NCBI GenBank assembly: GCA_045595965.1
Contig: JAZOBN010000032.1
Coordinates: 62,001-126,000, forward strand
DNA length: 64,000 bases
From: CAAGNP01 sp045595965
Lineage (GTDB): Bacteria; Bacteroidota; Bacteroidia; Bacteroidales; UBA932
Direction of reading: 5' to 3'
In this document: in pieces, positions 50,795 through 59,762 of the stretch
Layout: each line of letters begins with the position of its first letter
How positions within the stretch are numbered: the first letter of the stretch is position 1
Made by a program: the position numbers and the translations under genes
The notes under the pieces: model-generated
Told to the model about the DNA's origin: nothing
The model's database searches: none
The model's input: the letters and a program-made list of their open reading frames with translations, nothing else

Positions 50795-52102
50795 ATGGAG
50801 ATATTTATAATACTGTTCCTTATATTTCTTAACGGTCTGTTTTCGATGTGTGAGATATCCTTGGTAAGTTCACGCAAATCGAGTCTTCAGGCAGATGCAA
50901 AAAAAGGGAGCAAAAGTGCAAGTACGGTCCTTAAACTTCTTGAAGAACCCAATAAGTTCCTCTCTACTGTCCAGATTGGTATAACATTGATCGGTATCCT
51001 TACCGGTATGTATTCCGGTGCAGCTTTGTCTGATGATCTGGCTGCAATCCTCCAGGATTGGGGAATGTCTCCGTCTGTTGTGTTGCCATTGGCGCAGACT
51101 TTCCTTGTAGTGGTGGTAACTTTGCTCTCAATCATTCTGGGAGAACTTGTTCCCAAGCGTATCGGTATGAGCTCGCCTGAGAAGATTGCAAAGTTTGTTG
51201 CCGGTCCGATGCTCGTTTTATCCTGGATCACCCTCCCTTTTGTATGGCTCCTTTCAATATCCACAGAGGGGATAGTCAAGCTTTTTCGCATCAAGGAGAG
51301 TGAGACAAAAGTTACCGAAGAGGAGATCAAATCAATGATTGCTGAAGGTGCGGAAGATGGCGAAGTTCAAGAGGTTGAGCAGGATATTGTGGGTAGGGTA
51401 TTCTCTTTGGGCGACAGACGTATCGAATCAATCATGACCAGCAGAAGTGACCTCATCTGGATTGACAAGGAGATGACCAATGATGAGATAAATGAACTCG
51501 TACAGGAGAACTTGTATGAAGTTTATCCTGTGGGGGATGGGAGTCTTGATGAGATTGTGGGTGTTGTTTTCCTCAAGGATCTTTTCGGTAAGTTGTCAGA
51601 CAAGAATTTCAATATATCCCAGATAATTCAGCCTGTTCAGTATTTCCACGAAAATATGGAGGTATTCAAGGTGCTGGAGGATATGAAAGAGAAACAGGTG
51701 GGTTATGGCCTTATATGCGATGAGTTCGGTATCTGCCAGGGAATTGTGACCCACAAGGATATCCTTGAGGGACTTGTCGGCACCATATCTGATGATGAAG
51801 ATGAACCCCTTATTGTTGAAAGGACTGAAGATGAAGGCTGGCTGGTAGACGGACAGTGCCCGTTCTACGATTTTCTTGCCTATTTTGAGGAGGAAGAGCA
51901 GTTTGCTGAGTATGACTTCAACACTATCGGAGGTCTTATCCTTGAATTATTGGAGCACATTCCACAAACAGGGGAGACTGTCAATTGGAATAAATTCAAA
52001 TTTGAGGTGATGGATATGGATGGGGCACGTATTGACAAGATTCTGGTAAAACTCAGAGAAGATGTTTCTGAGGAGAATCTGGAGGATTCCGAACAAGATT
52101 AA
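50795..52102 (+). CDS. CNNM/CorC-HlyC family membrane protein
   Basis: 435 residues from the ATG at 50795; earlier in-frame non-ATG codons are not needed. Order: an N-terminal CNNM transmembrane domain (about residues 1-190, four helices), then a CBS pair (about 210-330, with MTSRSDLIWIDKEM and YGLICDEFGICQGIVTHKDILEGLVG). A C-terminal CorC_HlyC domain (about 350-430) contains DFLAYFEEEEQFAEYDFNTIGGLILELL. Related proteins export magnesium; older labels are hemolysin or UPF0053. Confidence 0.93.
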   Translation: MEIFIILFLIFLNGLFSMCEISLVSSRKSSLQADAKKGSKSASTVLKLLEEPNKFLSTVQIGITLIGILTGMYSGAALSDDLAAILQDWGMSPSVVLPLAQTFLVVVVTLLSIILGELVPKRIGMSSPEKIAKFVAGPMLVLSWITLPFVWLLSISTEGIVKLFRIKESETKVTEEEIKSMIAEGAEDGEVQEVEQDIVGRVFSLGDRRIESIMTSRSDLIWIDKEMTNDEINELVQENLYEVYPVGDGSLDEIVGVVFLKDLFGKLSDKNFNISQIIQPVQYFHENMEVFKVLEDMKEKQVGYGLICDEFGICQGIVTHKDILEGLVGTISDDEDEPLIVERTEDEGWLVDGQCPFYDFLAYFEEEEQFAEYDFNTIGGLILELLEHIPQTGETVNWNKFKFEVMDMDGARIDKILVKLREDVSEENLEDSEQD

Positions 52103-52108
52103 AACGTT

Positions 52109-52795
52109 ATGAAAAGGGTAATAGTTGGAATCATTGCTCTGACTGTATCAATGATGTCACTTTCAGGACAGAATCTGGATATGTTTTTCAGTGTTATCCA
52201 GGGAGATAGTTTTACCTATACTATATATTCACCTCAAGGTGACGTGGATTACAAATACACTTGCACCAACAAGGAGGTCAATGGGGCTGATCTGAGTGAT
52301 GCCTCAGTGGTGTATCAATACCAGTTCTGGAAAGGGGATGGCAAACCCTTATTTGGGGATGATGGTGTAATGGATATGAAAATTACCCTTAATAGTGAAG
52401 GGACCACTTCTTATATGTATGATATGAAGAAGTCTATGGCCATTCAGGATGTTGTAACTATGGGGGATGTCAGTTCTCTCCCTGTTGGACTTGAAGTGGG
52501 TCAAATTGTTCCTGACGGTAAGATAAATATCAAAATAAAAAACATCGGTGCCAGTTTTCTTATCACTGACAGGAAGGTGGTAGCGATAGAGAATATAACT
52601 ACACCTGCAGGTACTTTTAAGGGTTACAAAATGGAAGAGGTCCAGACCAATAAAGTTCCACTCTCAACCAAGTCTTTCAGAATAGTTACCTGGTATGCAA
52701 AAAATATAGGTTGTATCAGACAGGAAGTTTATGATAAAAAAGGGAGACTTCTGAGGACTCTTGAACTTACATCTGTTCAGAATTCAACTTATTGA
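52109..52795 (+). CDS. Exported protein, TapB/DUF3108-like
   Basis: 228 residues, signal peptide to LSGQ (about residue 20). The C-terminal half shows TTPAGTFKGYKMEEVQ followed by VTWYAKNIGCIRQEVYDKKGRLLRTLEL, the pattern of TapB/DUF3108-type domains (aggregate of beta-strands ending in a WYA..iG motif). Function unknown. It lies 6 bp after the CNNM gene and overlaps thymidine kinase tail to tail by 29 bp. Confidence 0.7.
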   Translation: MKRVIVGIIALTVSMMSLSGQNLDMFFSVIQGDSFTYTIYSPQGDVDYKYTCTNKEVNGADLSDASVVYQYQFWKGDGKPLFGDDGVMDMKITLNSEGTTSYMYDMKKSMAIQDVVTMGDVSSLPVGLEVGQIVPDGKINIKIKNIGASFLITDRKVVAIENITTPAGTFKGYKMEEVQTNKVPLSTKSFRIVTWYAKNIGCIRQEVYDKKGRLLRTLELTSVQNSTY

Positions 52796-53339
52796 AACAG
52801 TGTCTGCAAATAGGTTCGTATTTGTCAGTCTCACCCAATTCCACAAGTTTGTCGCTGTTTGTAAGACGGTGTGAGTGCTGTGCAGGATCACCGCATCTTA
52901 CGCAGATTGCGTGTACCTTGTCAACATGTTCGGCAATAGCCATAAGGGTGGGCATGGGGCCGAAAGGTTTGCCGAGGTAGTCCATGTCAAGACCTGCAAC
53001 TATTACCCTGATCCCTCTGTTTGCAAGTTGCTGACACACCTCTATGATCCCGTCATCGAAAAATTGTGCTTCATCAATACCCACAACATCTACATCGTGG
53101 CACAGGAGCAGTATGCTGCTTGATGCCTCCACAGGGGTAGAGAGGATCGAATTGGCATTGTGGGAAACAACCTCCTCTTCCGAGTAGCGTACATCTATCA
53201 TAGGTTTGAAAATCTCGACTCTGAGATTTGCAAATTTTGCTCTGCGCAGCCTTCTGATAAGTTCCTCAGTTTTACCTGAGAACATAGAGCCACATATCAC
53301 CTCTATATGGCCCGATTTTTTTGCGTTTTCTAAAAACAT
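52767..53339 (-). CDS. tdk: Thymidine kinase
   Basis: 190 residues of the bacterial/type II kind. P-loop GSMFSGKT at residues 17-24, the GIDEAQFFDDG segment with the catalytic Glu, the lasso-loop region ending in YEPICRHCF, and zinc ligands CVRC and CRHC. It phosphorylates thymidine in nucleotide salvage. Its last codons overlap the exported protein gene on the other strand. Confidence 0.96.
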   Translation of the reverse strand: MFLENAKKSGHIEVICGSMFSGKTEELIRRLRRAKFANLRVEIFKPMIDVRYSEEEVVSHNANSILSTPVEASSSILLLCHDVDVVGIDEAQFFDDGIIEVCQQLANRGIRVIVAGLDMDYLGKPFGPMPTLMAIAEHVDKVHAICVRCGDPAQHSHRLTNSDKLVELGETDKYEPICRHCFNKLNSEQM

Positions 53340-53344
53340 TTAAG

Positions 53345-53378
53345 TATTTTTGTGGGTAAACTTTATTGGACAAAGTTA
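53345..53378. promoter_or_regulatory. Facing promoters of tdk and the coiled-coil protein gene
   Basis: TATTTTTG on the plus strand (53345-53352) and TAACTTTG on the minus strand (53371-53378). The predicted starts lie within a few bp of each other, so the two promoters probably compete. Confidence 0.45.
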
Positions 53379-53392
53379 AATAAAAACTCATA

Positions 53393-53971
53393 ATGGCAGA
53401 GAGAATTTTAGAGATAAAGTCGCTTATTTTACAATTGTCTTCTCTATTGGAGGGGGAGTTGAATGCGCAGAGAAATGAAATAGAGCAACTTAAGCGGAGG
53501 ATTGAGGAGCTTGAAAAAAGAGAGGTGCAAGTGGTGGTACAAGAGCCCGAAATAGAGGTTGACCCCATAGAGGAAGATGAACCTCACTTTGAGGTGCAGG
53601 ATTTGAGTGAAGAGCTTGTCAGGACACCAACAAAAGCTCCAGAGACAATAACCTCTCTTGCCGATCTGTTTGCACACAGGAATACTTTGGCAGATGCTGC
53701 ACAGAACAGCAGATGCTCGTGGATGATTGATATTCCCGGTCCCAAAGTGAATACAATTTTTGAAGCCCTCTCACTGAATGACAGACTTACCTTTATTAGG
53801 GAGATGTTTGATGGTGATAGTGAGCAATTCAATATTACCCTCGAGAGGATAGATGAGACATCCTCTTTTGAAGAGGTGGTGAGTGATATGAGGTCTGCAT
53901 ATCCAGAATGGGATGAGAATTCGGATATTGTGTACCGTTTTTATATGATTGTGAGGAGAAAATTCAGATAA
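53393..53971 (+). CDS. Coiled-coil protein of unknown function, conserved in Bacteroidales
   Basis: 192 residues. An N-terminal coiled coil (about 1-45, ILQLSSLLEGELNAQRNEIEQLKRRIEELEKRE) is followed by an acidic linker and a helical C-terminal domain with IDIPGPKVNTIFEALSLNDRLTFIREMFDGD and VVSDMRSAYPEW. I recall the C-terminal region as a conserved but unassigned Bacteroidota domain. rsmI starts 4 bp later. Confidence 0.75.
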   Translation: MAERILEIKSLILQLSSLLEGELNAQRNEIEQLKRRIEELEKREVQVVVQEPEIEVDPIEEDEPHFEVQDLSEELVRTPTKAPETITSLADLFAHRNTLADAAQNSRCSWMIDIPGPKVNTIFEALSLNDRLTFIREMFDGDSEQFNITLERIDETSSFEEVVSDMRSAYPEWDENSDIVYRFYMIVRRKFR

Positions 53972-53975
53972 AGAT

Positions 53976-54671
53976 ATGGGAAAACTGTACATAGTTCCCA
54001 CACCTGTGGGGAATTTGGAGGATATGACTTTCAGGGCCATCAGGGTGCTGAAAGAGGTGGATGTGATTTTTGCGGAGGATACACGTACAAGTTCGGTCCT
54101 TCTGAAGAGATATGAGATTCAGACCAGGACAATGTCCCATCATAAGTTCAACGAGCACAAAACATCTGAGGCTATCTGCGAAAGGATTCTAGCAGGTTCT
54201 GACGTCGCACTCATCTCAGATGCCGGTACTCCCGGAATCTCTGATCCGGGGTTTTTCCTTGTGAGAAGTTGTGTAGAGCATGGTATTGAAGTGGAGACAC
54301 TTCCAGGTGCCACAGCATTTGTCCCGGCTCTGGTAAATTCGGGGTTTCCCTGTGACCGGTTTGCTTTTGAGGGGTTTCTCCCTGTCAAGAAGGGGAGACA
54401 AACCAAATTGACAGAACTGGCACAAGAACCCAGAACAATGATCTTTTATGAATCCCCCTATCGCCTTGTTAAAACCCTAACACAGATGTGTGAGTTTTTC
54501 GGTGGGGAGAGGAGGGCATCTGTCTCTCGTGAAATCAGTAAAATACATGAAGAGACCCGCCGCGGTACCCTTGCGGAACTCAGTCAATGGTACTCGGCGA
54601 ATGAACCAAAAGGCGAAATAGTGTTGATTGTGGAGGGGAGAGATTATGTGGGGAAAAGAGAAAATATCTAA
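53976..54671 (+). CDS. rsmI: 16S rRNA (cytidine-1402 2'-O) methyltransferase
   Basis: 231 residues. It methylates the ribose of C1402 in the decoding centre. The tetrapyrrole-methylase fold has the opening LYIVPTPVGNLEDMTFRAI, FAEDTRTSSVLLKRY, the SAM site ISDAGTPGISDPGF and the late stretch RTMIFYESPYRLVKTL with SREISKIHEE. It is slightly shorter than the E. coli protein, lacking the C-terminal extension. It overlaps the start of the next gene by about 26 bp. Confidence 0.95.
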   Translation: MGKLYIVPTPVGNLEDMTFRAIRVLKEVDVIFAEDTRTSSVLLKRYEIQTRTMSHHKFNEHKTSEAICERILAGSDVALISDAGTPGISDPGFFLVRSCVEHGIEVETLPGATAFVPALVNSGFPCDRFAFEGFLPVKKGRQTKLTELAQEPRTMIFYESPYRLVKTLTQMCEFFGGERRASVSREISKIHEETRRGTLAELSQWYSANEPKGEIVLIVEGRDYVGKRENI

Positions 54672-55269
54672 ATCGCTGTCTATAGGGGTTTTATCACTTT
54701 CATTTGTAATGTTGTTTTCCCAATTTGCCCTCTTTGCCGTGAGGGTGGTGGAGGTGCACAGGTACAATGTTGCACTTCTGGAAGATTCACTGGCAACAGG
54801 TCAGGATACCGTCAGACGTGGATTTTTTGTTCTTGAGAAGCTCCCTCCCAAACCTTCATATCCTCAGCAGAGGCCCAAAGTGGAGTTAAACAGTGCAGAT
54901 ACCACCGCTTTGAAAACCCTCTATGGGATAGGGTCGTACTATGCAAGGAAAATTGTCGAATTCAGGGAAAAGATAGGGTCATTTGCAAATTGTGAGCAGC
55001 TGATGGATGTTTATGGGATAGACTCTGCCCGTTTTGTCTCCCTCCGCGACAGGATCTATGTCGATACTTCACTGATTGTCCCGATTGATTTGTATAGAAT
55101 GCCGCTTGACAGCATGTCCAGACATCCATACATAGGGAGATATGCAGCACGGGGGATAGAGCGCTACCGCCGCACAGTGGACAGTGCATCCTTTTCAATA
55201 GATGCTTTGGTAGAAAATGGGATACTGCACCCGGCTTATGCACAGAGGTTGAAATTGTACAGGAGATAA
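54646..55269 (+). CDS. ComEA-like helix-hairpin-helix protein
   Basis: 207 residues from the ATG at 54646. One N-terminal transmembrane helix (about 10-35). It has a helix-hairpin-helix motif, VELNSADTTALKTLYGIGSYYARKIVEFREKIGSFANCEQLMDVYGID, typical of DNA-binding ComEA domains. A second, weaker HhH-like repeat follows (RHPYIGRYAARGIERYRRTV). Membrane-anchored with DNA binding in the periplasm, as in DNA uptake, is the usual reading; no other competence gene is next to it. Confidence 0.85.
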   Translation: MWGKEKISKSLSIGVLSLSFVMLFSQFALFAVRVVEVHRYNVALLEDSLATGQDTVRRGFFVLEKLPPKPSYPQQRPKVELNSADTTALKTLYGIGSYYARKIVEFREKIGSFANCEQLMDVYGIDSARFVSLRDRIYVDTSLIVPIDLYRMPLDSMSRHPYIGRYAARGIERYRRTVDSASFSIDALVENGILHPAYAQRLKLYRR

Positions 55270-55328
55270 TATTTGATTTCTTCGTCAAATAAAATATATT
55301 TGTAGGTTAAAACTTTTATTTATTGACG

Positions 55329-56249
55329 ATGAATGTAATTGAGTGCAGGAATATCGTCAAGCAGTTCGGAAATTTCAGAGCTCTTGATGATGTCTCTATA
55401 GCAGTGCCTGAGGGTAAGATATTTGGCCTGCTGGGCCCTAATGGGGCTGGAAAAACAACCCTCATCCGTATCATTAACCAGATTACCATTCCCGATTCTG
55501 GTGAGGTCTATTTCGGAGGAAATGTGGCTCAGCCTGATGATGTATATAAAATTGGTTACCTTCCTGAAGAGAGAGGCCTTTACAAAAAAATGAAGGTAGG
55601 TGAACAGGCTTTGTATCTTGCCCGTCTGAAAGGGATGTCTTCATCACAAGCAGAGGCTGAATTGAAAAAATGGTTTGTTAAATTCGGCATCCAGTCGTGG
55701 TGGGGAAAGAAAGTTGAAGAACTTTCCAAAGGTATGGCCCAGAAGGTGCAGTTCATAACAACAATACTTCACAGACCTAAACTTCTTATTCTGGATGAAC
55801 CGTTCTCAGGGTTTGACCCTGTGAATGCACAGCTGGTAAGGGATGAGATACTCGCCCTTAAAGAGGAGGGGACTTCGATTATCCTCTCTACTCACAATAT
55901 GGAGTCGGTGGAGGCTTTGTGTGATCAGATAGCTTTGATCAATAAAGCAAAACTTGTAGTAACAGGTGAAGTTGATGCTATCCGCAAGGAGCATGGACAG
56001 AACCAGATGGAACTTATCTACAGAGGGGAGTCACCTATCGATTTCTCCGGATCGGAACTCATCATCAACTCTTTTGACCAGGAGTATAAAGGGAACAGAA
56101 GGGCTGTGATAGAGGTGCCTAAAGAGACCGTTTCTGGTGCAGTTATGGGCGAAATCCTGAAATATACACAGGATGTGGTATCATTCAAGGAGTTGATTCC
56201 AAGTATGAACGATATATTTATCAAACTTGTAAGTGGGGAGGCTAAATAA
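55329..56249 (+). CDS. ABC transporter ATP-binding protein, NatA type
   Basis: 306 residues from the ATG at 55329 (a TTG 6 bp earlier is not needed). Walker A GPNGAGKTT, signature LSKGMAQKVQ (a degenerate LSGGQ that is typical of the DUF4162 exporter group), Walker B LLILDEPFSGFDP, H-loop STHN, and a C-terminal DUF4162 domain (about 225-300). It pairs with the ABC-2 type permease encoded 1 bp downstream. Confidence 0.94.
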   Translation: MNVIECRNIVKQFGNFRALDDVSIAVPEGKIFGLLGPNGAGKTTLIRIINQITIPDSGEVYFGGNVAQPDDVYKIGYLPEERGLYKKMKVGEQALYLARLKGMSSSQAEAELKKWFVKFGIQSWWGKKVEELSKGMAQKVQFITTILHRPKLLILDEPFSGFDPVNAQLVRDEILALKEEGTSIILSTHNMESVEALCDQIALINKAKLVVTGEVDAIRKEHGQNQMELIYRGESPIDFSGSELIINSFDQEYKGNRRAVIEVPKETVSGAVMGEILKYTQDVVSFKELIPSMNDIFIKLVSGEAK

Positions 56250-56250
56250 T

Positions 56251-57591
56251 ATGAACTTTGGAAAAATAAAATTGGTTGCAGGTCGTGAGTACTCTATTCG
56301 CGTCAAGAAGAAATCTTTCATTTTTACAACAATATTAACCCCGATCCTCTTTGCGGCGTTGATGATTGTGCCATCTTTGGTTATGTTGCTTGGTGGCGAG
56401 GATCAGGTGCGAAAGGTGTTGGTTGTAGACAATTCAACAGTGGTGGCACCCACCCTTCAAGATTCTGAAAGTGTGGATTTTGAAGTTGTTGAGGGGGTGT
56501 CAATAGAATCTTTGAAAGCAGATTTTGCCTCTACCGGGGCGTATGCACTTGTTGAGATCTCCCCATTGGATGAGAACAACAATATATCGATCACCGCATA
56601 TTCAGAAAAGCAGATGAATATGGAGTTGAAATCATCCATCAAGAACTCTGCTAATTCGGCAATCGAGGCATATAAACTTCAGAAATACAACATTGAAAAT
56701 CTGGATGAGATTTTGGCCGACGTAAAATATGAAGCACCTTTTACCGCTTATACTTTGGGCGAAGATGGTGATGAGAAGATGTCGATGGTGGAGATCAGTA
56801 TGGTTCTATCATACGTTATGAGTTTCTTCATCTACATCTTTGTATTCATGTTCGGAAATATGGTTATGACGAGTGTAATTCAGGAGAAATCGAACCGTAT
56901 TGTTGAGGTGATTGTCTCTTCTGTAAAACCATTCGATCTGATGTTGGGTAAGATCATCGGTGTGGCAGGTGTTGCTGTTACACAGTTCCTAATCTGGATC
57001 ATACTTACTGTAGTTCTTGTCTTCGGATTCCAGGCGATTGCCGGACCGGAACTCTTCACTGCAGGGGCAGATCAGATGACACAGGTGGCAGGTGCTGATA
57101 TGGAGGCAATGACTGCTGCTGTTCATGGTGGTCCTATGGCAGATATTATGGCAGCATTGTCACAAATCAACTTCCCTTATATCATCGGATGTTTCATGAT
57201 TTATTTTGTGTTGGGTTACTTGTTGTATGCCGCAATGTTTGCAGCTGTAGGCTCTGCTGTGGAGAACGAAGCAGATACCCAGCAATTGACACTTCCTATC
57301 TCATTGCCTTTGATCATAGGTCTGTTCATTATGCTGCATACTTTTGAACACCCCGACAGCTCCCTCTCATTCTGGGCTTCAATGATCCCTTTCACCTCTC
57401 CAATGGTGATGCTTGCGAGGATACCATTTGAAGGGGCAGTTCCTACCTGGGAACTTCTCCTATCTATCGGATTGTTGCTGGCTACATTCCTCGCAATAGT
57501 CTATATCTCAGGAAAGATTTACAGAGTAGGTATCCTGATGTACGGTAAAAAGGCCTCTTGGAAGGATTTATGGAAATGGATCAAATACTAA
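56251..57591 (+). CDS. ABC-2 type permease, NatB-like
   Basis: 446 residues from the ATG at 56251. An N-terminal helix (about 20-45) is followed by a large extracytoplasmic domain (about 50-190) and a C-terminal block of five to six helices (SYVMSFFIYIFVFMFGNMVMTSVIQEKSNRIVEVIVSS). The EKSNRIVEVIVSSVKP segment is the ABC-2 signature seen in NatB and related Na+ or drug exporters. The start is 1 bp after the ATPase stop. Confidence 0.92.
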   Translation: MNFGKIKLVAGREYSIRVKKKSFIFTTILTPILFAALMIVPSLVMLLGGEDQVRKVLVVDNSTVVAPTLQDSESVDFEVVEGVSIESLKADFASTGAYALVEISPLDENNNISITAYSEKQMNMELKSSIKNSANSAIEAYKLQKYNIENLDEILADVKYEAPFTAYTLGEDGDEKMSMVEISMVLSYVMSFFIYIFVFMFGNMVMTSVIQEKSNRIVEVIVSSVKPFDLMLGKIIGVAGVAVTQFLIWIILTVVLVFGFQAIAGPELFTAGADQMTQVAGADMEAMTAAVHGGPMADIMAALSQINFPYIIGCFMIYFVLGYLLYAAMFAAVGSAVENEADTQQLTLPISLPLIIGLFIMLHTFEHPDSSLSFWASMIPFTSPMVMLARIPFEGAVPTWELLLSIGLLLATFLAIVYISGKIYRVGILMYGKKASWKDLWKWIKY

Positions 57592-57596
57592 ACTAT

Positions 57597-58349
57597 ATGA
57601 AAAGAACAATGAGAATAATTGTAGCACTGGCCCTCCTTTTGGGGTCAGTACTCTCTGTCCAGGGGCAAAATTTCACCTATAAATGGGAGAGGGTAGCAAT
57701 GGATACCACTTGGATGGGTGATGGAACATCCGAGGTTGAGAAAGTTATACAGAGATATCAGCCGGGAATTGAGTTCCTGATGGAGATTGTAGGTTATTCA
57801 TCTGAAGAGCTTTCAAAGAAAAATCCCGAAAGCGGACTTTCAAATTTGGCTGCAGATGCGTTGCTTTTTGCAGCAGGACCATACCTTAAGCCGGGTGATG
57901 CCGCTATGGCTGTTACCAATTTCGGGGGAATACGTGCAAATCTCCCCAAAGGGGCAATAAGGAAGTACGATATCTTCTCGACATTCCCTTTTGACAATAC
58001 AATTGTCATTGTGGATATTCAAGGGAAGGATTTGAGGAGAATTCTGAACAATTTTGCCAAGAGGGAGAGATTTGAAGCTCTGTCAGGGGTTGAGATTGTG
58101 GTGAAAGATAAGAACATGGTCAAATGTAATGTTGCGGGCAAGCCACTGAATGATAATAAGATATATAAACTTGTGACCATTGATTTCCTTTTGGATGGGG
58201 GCGATTCCATGAGAATAGGGTCATCTGCCAAACATATCGAGAGAACAGATGCTTTCGTGAGGGATGGTGTGGAAAAATATATCAGGAGCAAGAGTGAGCA
58301 GGGTGTGGTATTTGATAACAAACAGGATGGTCGTATCGTAATTAAATAG
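57597..58349 (+). CDS. 5'-nucleotidase C-terminal domain protein, exported
   Basis: 250 residues from the ATG at 57597 (the ATG at 57609 is also possible); longer in-frame starts overlap the permease gene. Signal peptide to VQGQ. The domain is the 5_nucleotid_C fold: SGLSNLAADALLFAAG, AVTNFGGIRANLPKGAIRKYDIFSTFPFDNTIV and the late VTIDFLLDGGDSM. It holds the substrate base in UshA-type enzymes, but here it stands alone, with no metal site. The phosphoesterase half is the next gene, 8 bp later. Confidence 0.92.
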   Translation: MKRTMRIIVALALLLGSVLSVQGQNFTYKWERVAMDTTWMGDGTSEVEKVIQRYQPGIEFLMEIVGYSSEELSKKNPESGLSNLAADALLFAAGPYLKPGDAAMAVTNFGGIRANLPKGAIRKYDIFSTFPFDNTIVIVDIQGKDLRRILNNFAKRERFEALSGVEIVVKDKNMVKCNVAGKPLNDNKIYKLVTIDFLLDGGDSMRIGSSAKHIERTDAFVRDGVEKYIRSKSEQGVVFDNKQDGRIVIK

Positions 58350-58357
58350 CAAGGGAA

Positions 58358-59191
58358 ATGAGAAGAAATCTAATTTTAGTAGCGGTAATACTATTGTGCT
58401 GCATCGGATGCGGCCCCAAGGAGCTTGTAATTCTCCATACAAATGATACACACTCCCAGATAGAGTCAATACGTACAGGTAAAGGTGCAGGAAAGGGGGG
58501 AGTGGACCGCAGAGCGGAATATTTTGAAAAAGTAAGGAGAGAGAACAAGAATGTCCTTATTCTCGATGCCGGAGACTGGAACCAAGGTACCCCATATTTT
58601 ACTGTATTCAAAGGAGATATGGAGATGGAACTGATGAACAAACTTGGATATGATGTTGCTTGTCTCGGCAATCATGAGTTTGATAATGGCCAGCAGGAGC
58701 TGGCAAGGAGACTTGCTATGGCGGAGTTCCCCGTAGTTTGTGCAAATTACGATTTCTCCACCTCTCCATCTGATTTGAAGAACTATGTGAAGCCTTATGT
58801 TATCATTAACAAAGGTGGAATCAAGATTGGTGTATTTGGCCTTTTGGTCAATATAAAATCACTTGTTGCCCAGAAATCAAGAGATGCACTGGTTTACAAA
58901 GACCCTGTAGAGGTTTCCAATGAGTTGGCAAAGATGCTCAAAGAGGAGGAGAAATGCAATCTTGTGATTGCACTTTCACATTTGGGATACAGAGCATATA
59001 ATCCTGAGGCTGCCTCAGATATCAATCTTGCTAAAAACACAAGAAATATCGATATCATAATAGGTGGTCACTCACATACATTCCTCAAGAGTGAGAAGGT
59101 CTACCAGAACCTTGACGGCAAAGATGTCATTGTCCTTCAGGCTGGAGCCCAAGGGGAATATGTGGGTAGATTGGACTTGAAATTTGAGTAG
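58358..59191 (+). CDS. 5'-nucleotidase metallophosphoesterase domain lipoprotein
   Basis: 277 residues. Lipobox IGC with Cys near residue 20. The metal site is intact: ILHTNDTHSQ, DAGDWNQG, LGNHEFDNG, ALSHLG and GGHSHTF, the full set for a dinuclear calcineurin-like phosphoesterase as in UshA. The C-terminal domain is missing from this protein and is supplied by the upstream gene, which is itself exported. The two together would form a complete extracytoplasmic nucleotidase. Confidence 0.93.
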   Translation: MRRNLILVAVILLCCIGCGPKELVILHTNDTHSQIESIRTGKGAGKGGVDRRAEYFEKVRRENKNVLILDAGDWNQGTPYFTVFKGDMEMELMNKLGYDVACLGNHEFDNGQQELARRLAMAEFPVVCANYDFSTSPSDLKNYVKPYVIINKGGIKIGVFGLLVNIKSLVAQKSRDALVYKDPVEVSNELAKMLKEEEKCNLVIALSHLGYRAYNPEAASDINLAKNTRNIDIIIGGHSHTFLKSEKVYQNLDGKDVIVLQAGAQGEYVGRLDLKFE

Positions 59192-59197
59192 TGCAGA

Positions 59198-59758
59198 TTA
59201 GTACCCTGTCTTGTACTGGTCGGGGTACTTCGCACCCAAATCCATTTCGTGATAGAGTTTCTGGATTCTTAACAGGTCGGCATGAGCGTCATCAGTGAGT
59301 TCCACTTTTTGTCCTCTGCCGACTATTTTTCTTTTCCAGTCAAAGTAGCCCAGATATACAGGTACATTTGCCCCTTTGGCAATGGTGTGGAAACCGGCTT
59401 TCCATTTGGTAACAGCTTTCCTTGTCCCTTCAGGAGCTATTGCGAGGTGGAATTTCTCCTCTTTGTCGAACGCCTCCACCATCTGGCGGACCAGAGTGGC
59501 TCCACCTTTACGGGAACGGTCAACAGGGATACCTCCCATCCATCTGATAATAGGGCCGAGAGGCCAGAAGAAGAACTCCTTTTTAACCATTACTTTGGCA
59601 TTTCCCCCTACGGAAGAATAATAAAGGTATGAAATGATAAGATCCCATACCGAGGTGTGGGGTACACCCAATATGATACATTTGTTTTCTGGGACACTAT
59701 CTTCGCCGATTTTCCAACCGAGAAGATTGAGTAAAAATTTAGCCAGTTTCTTATTCAT
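59198..59758 (-). CDS. 1-acyl-glycerol-phosphate acyltransferase-like protein
   Basis: 186 residues. The acyltransferase HX4D motif is HTSVWD (in GVPHTSVWDLIISY), with the glycerol-phosphate site APEGTRKAVTKWKAGFHTIAKGA. It is short compared with PlsC (about 245), with a single membrane-associated N-terminal stretch. The substrate could be a lysophospholipid or a lipid A-related acyl acceptor. It lies 4 bp after parE on the same strand. Confidence 0.9.
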   Translation of the reverse strand: MNKKLAKFLLNLLGWKIGEDSVPENKCIILGVPHTSVWDLIISYLYYSSVGGNAKVMVKKEFFFWPLGPIIRWMGGIPVDRSRKGGATLVRQMVEAFDKEEKFHLAIAPEGTRKAVTKWKAGFHTIAKGANVPVYLGYFDWKRKIVGRGQKVELTDDAHADLLRIQKLYHEMDLGAKYPDQYKTGY

Positions 59759-59762
59759 ATTG

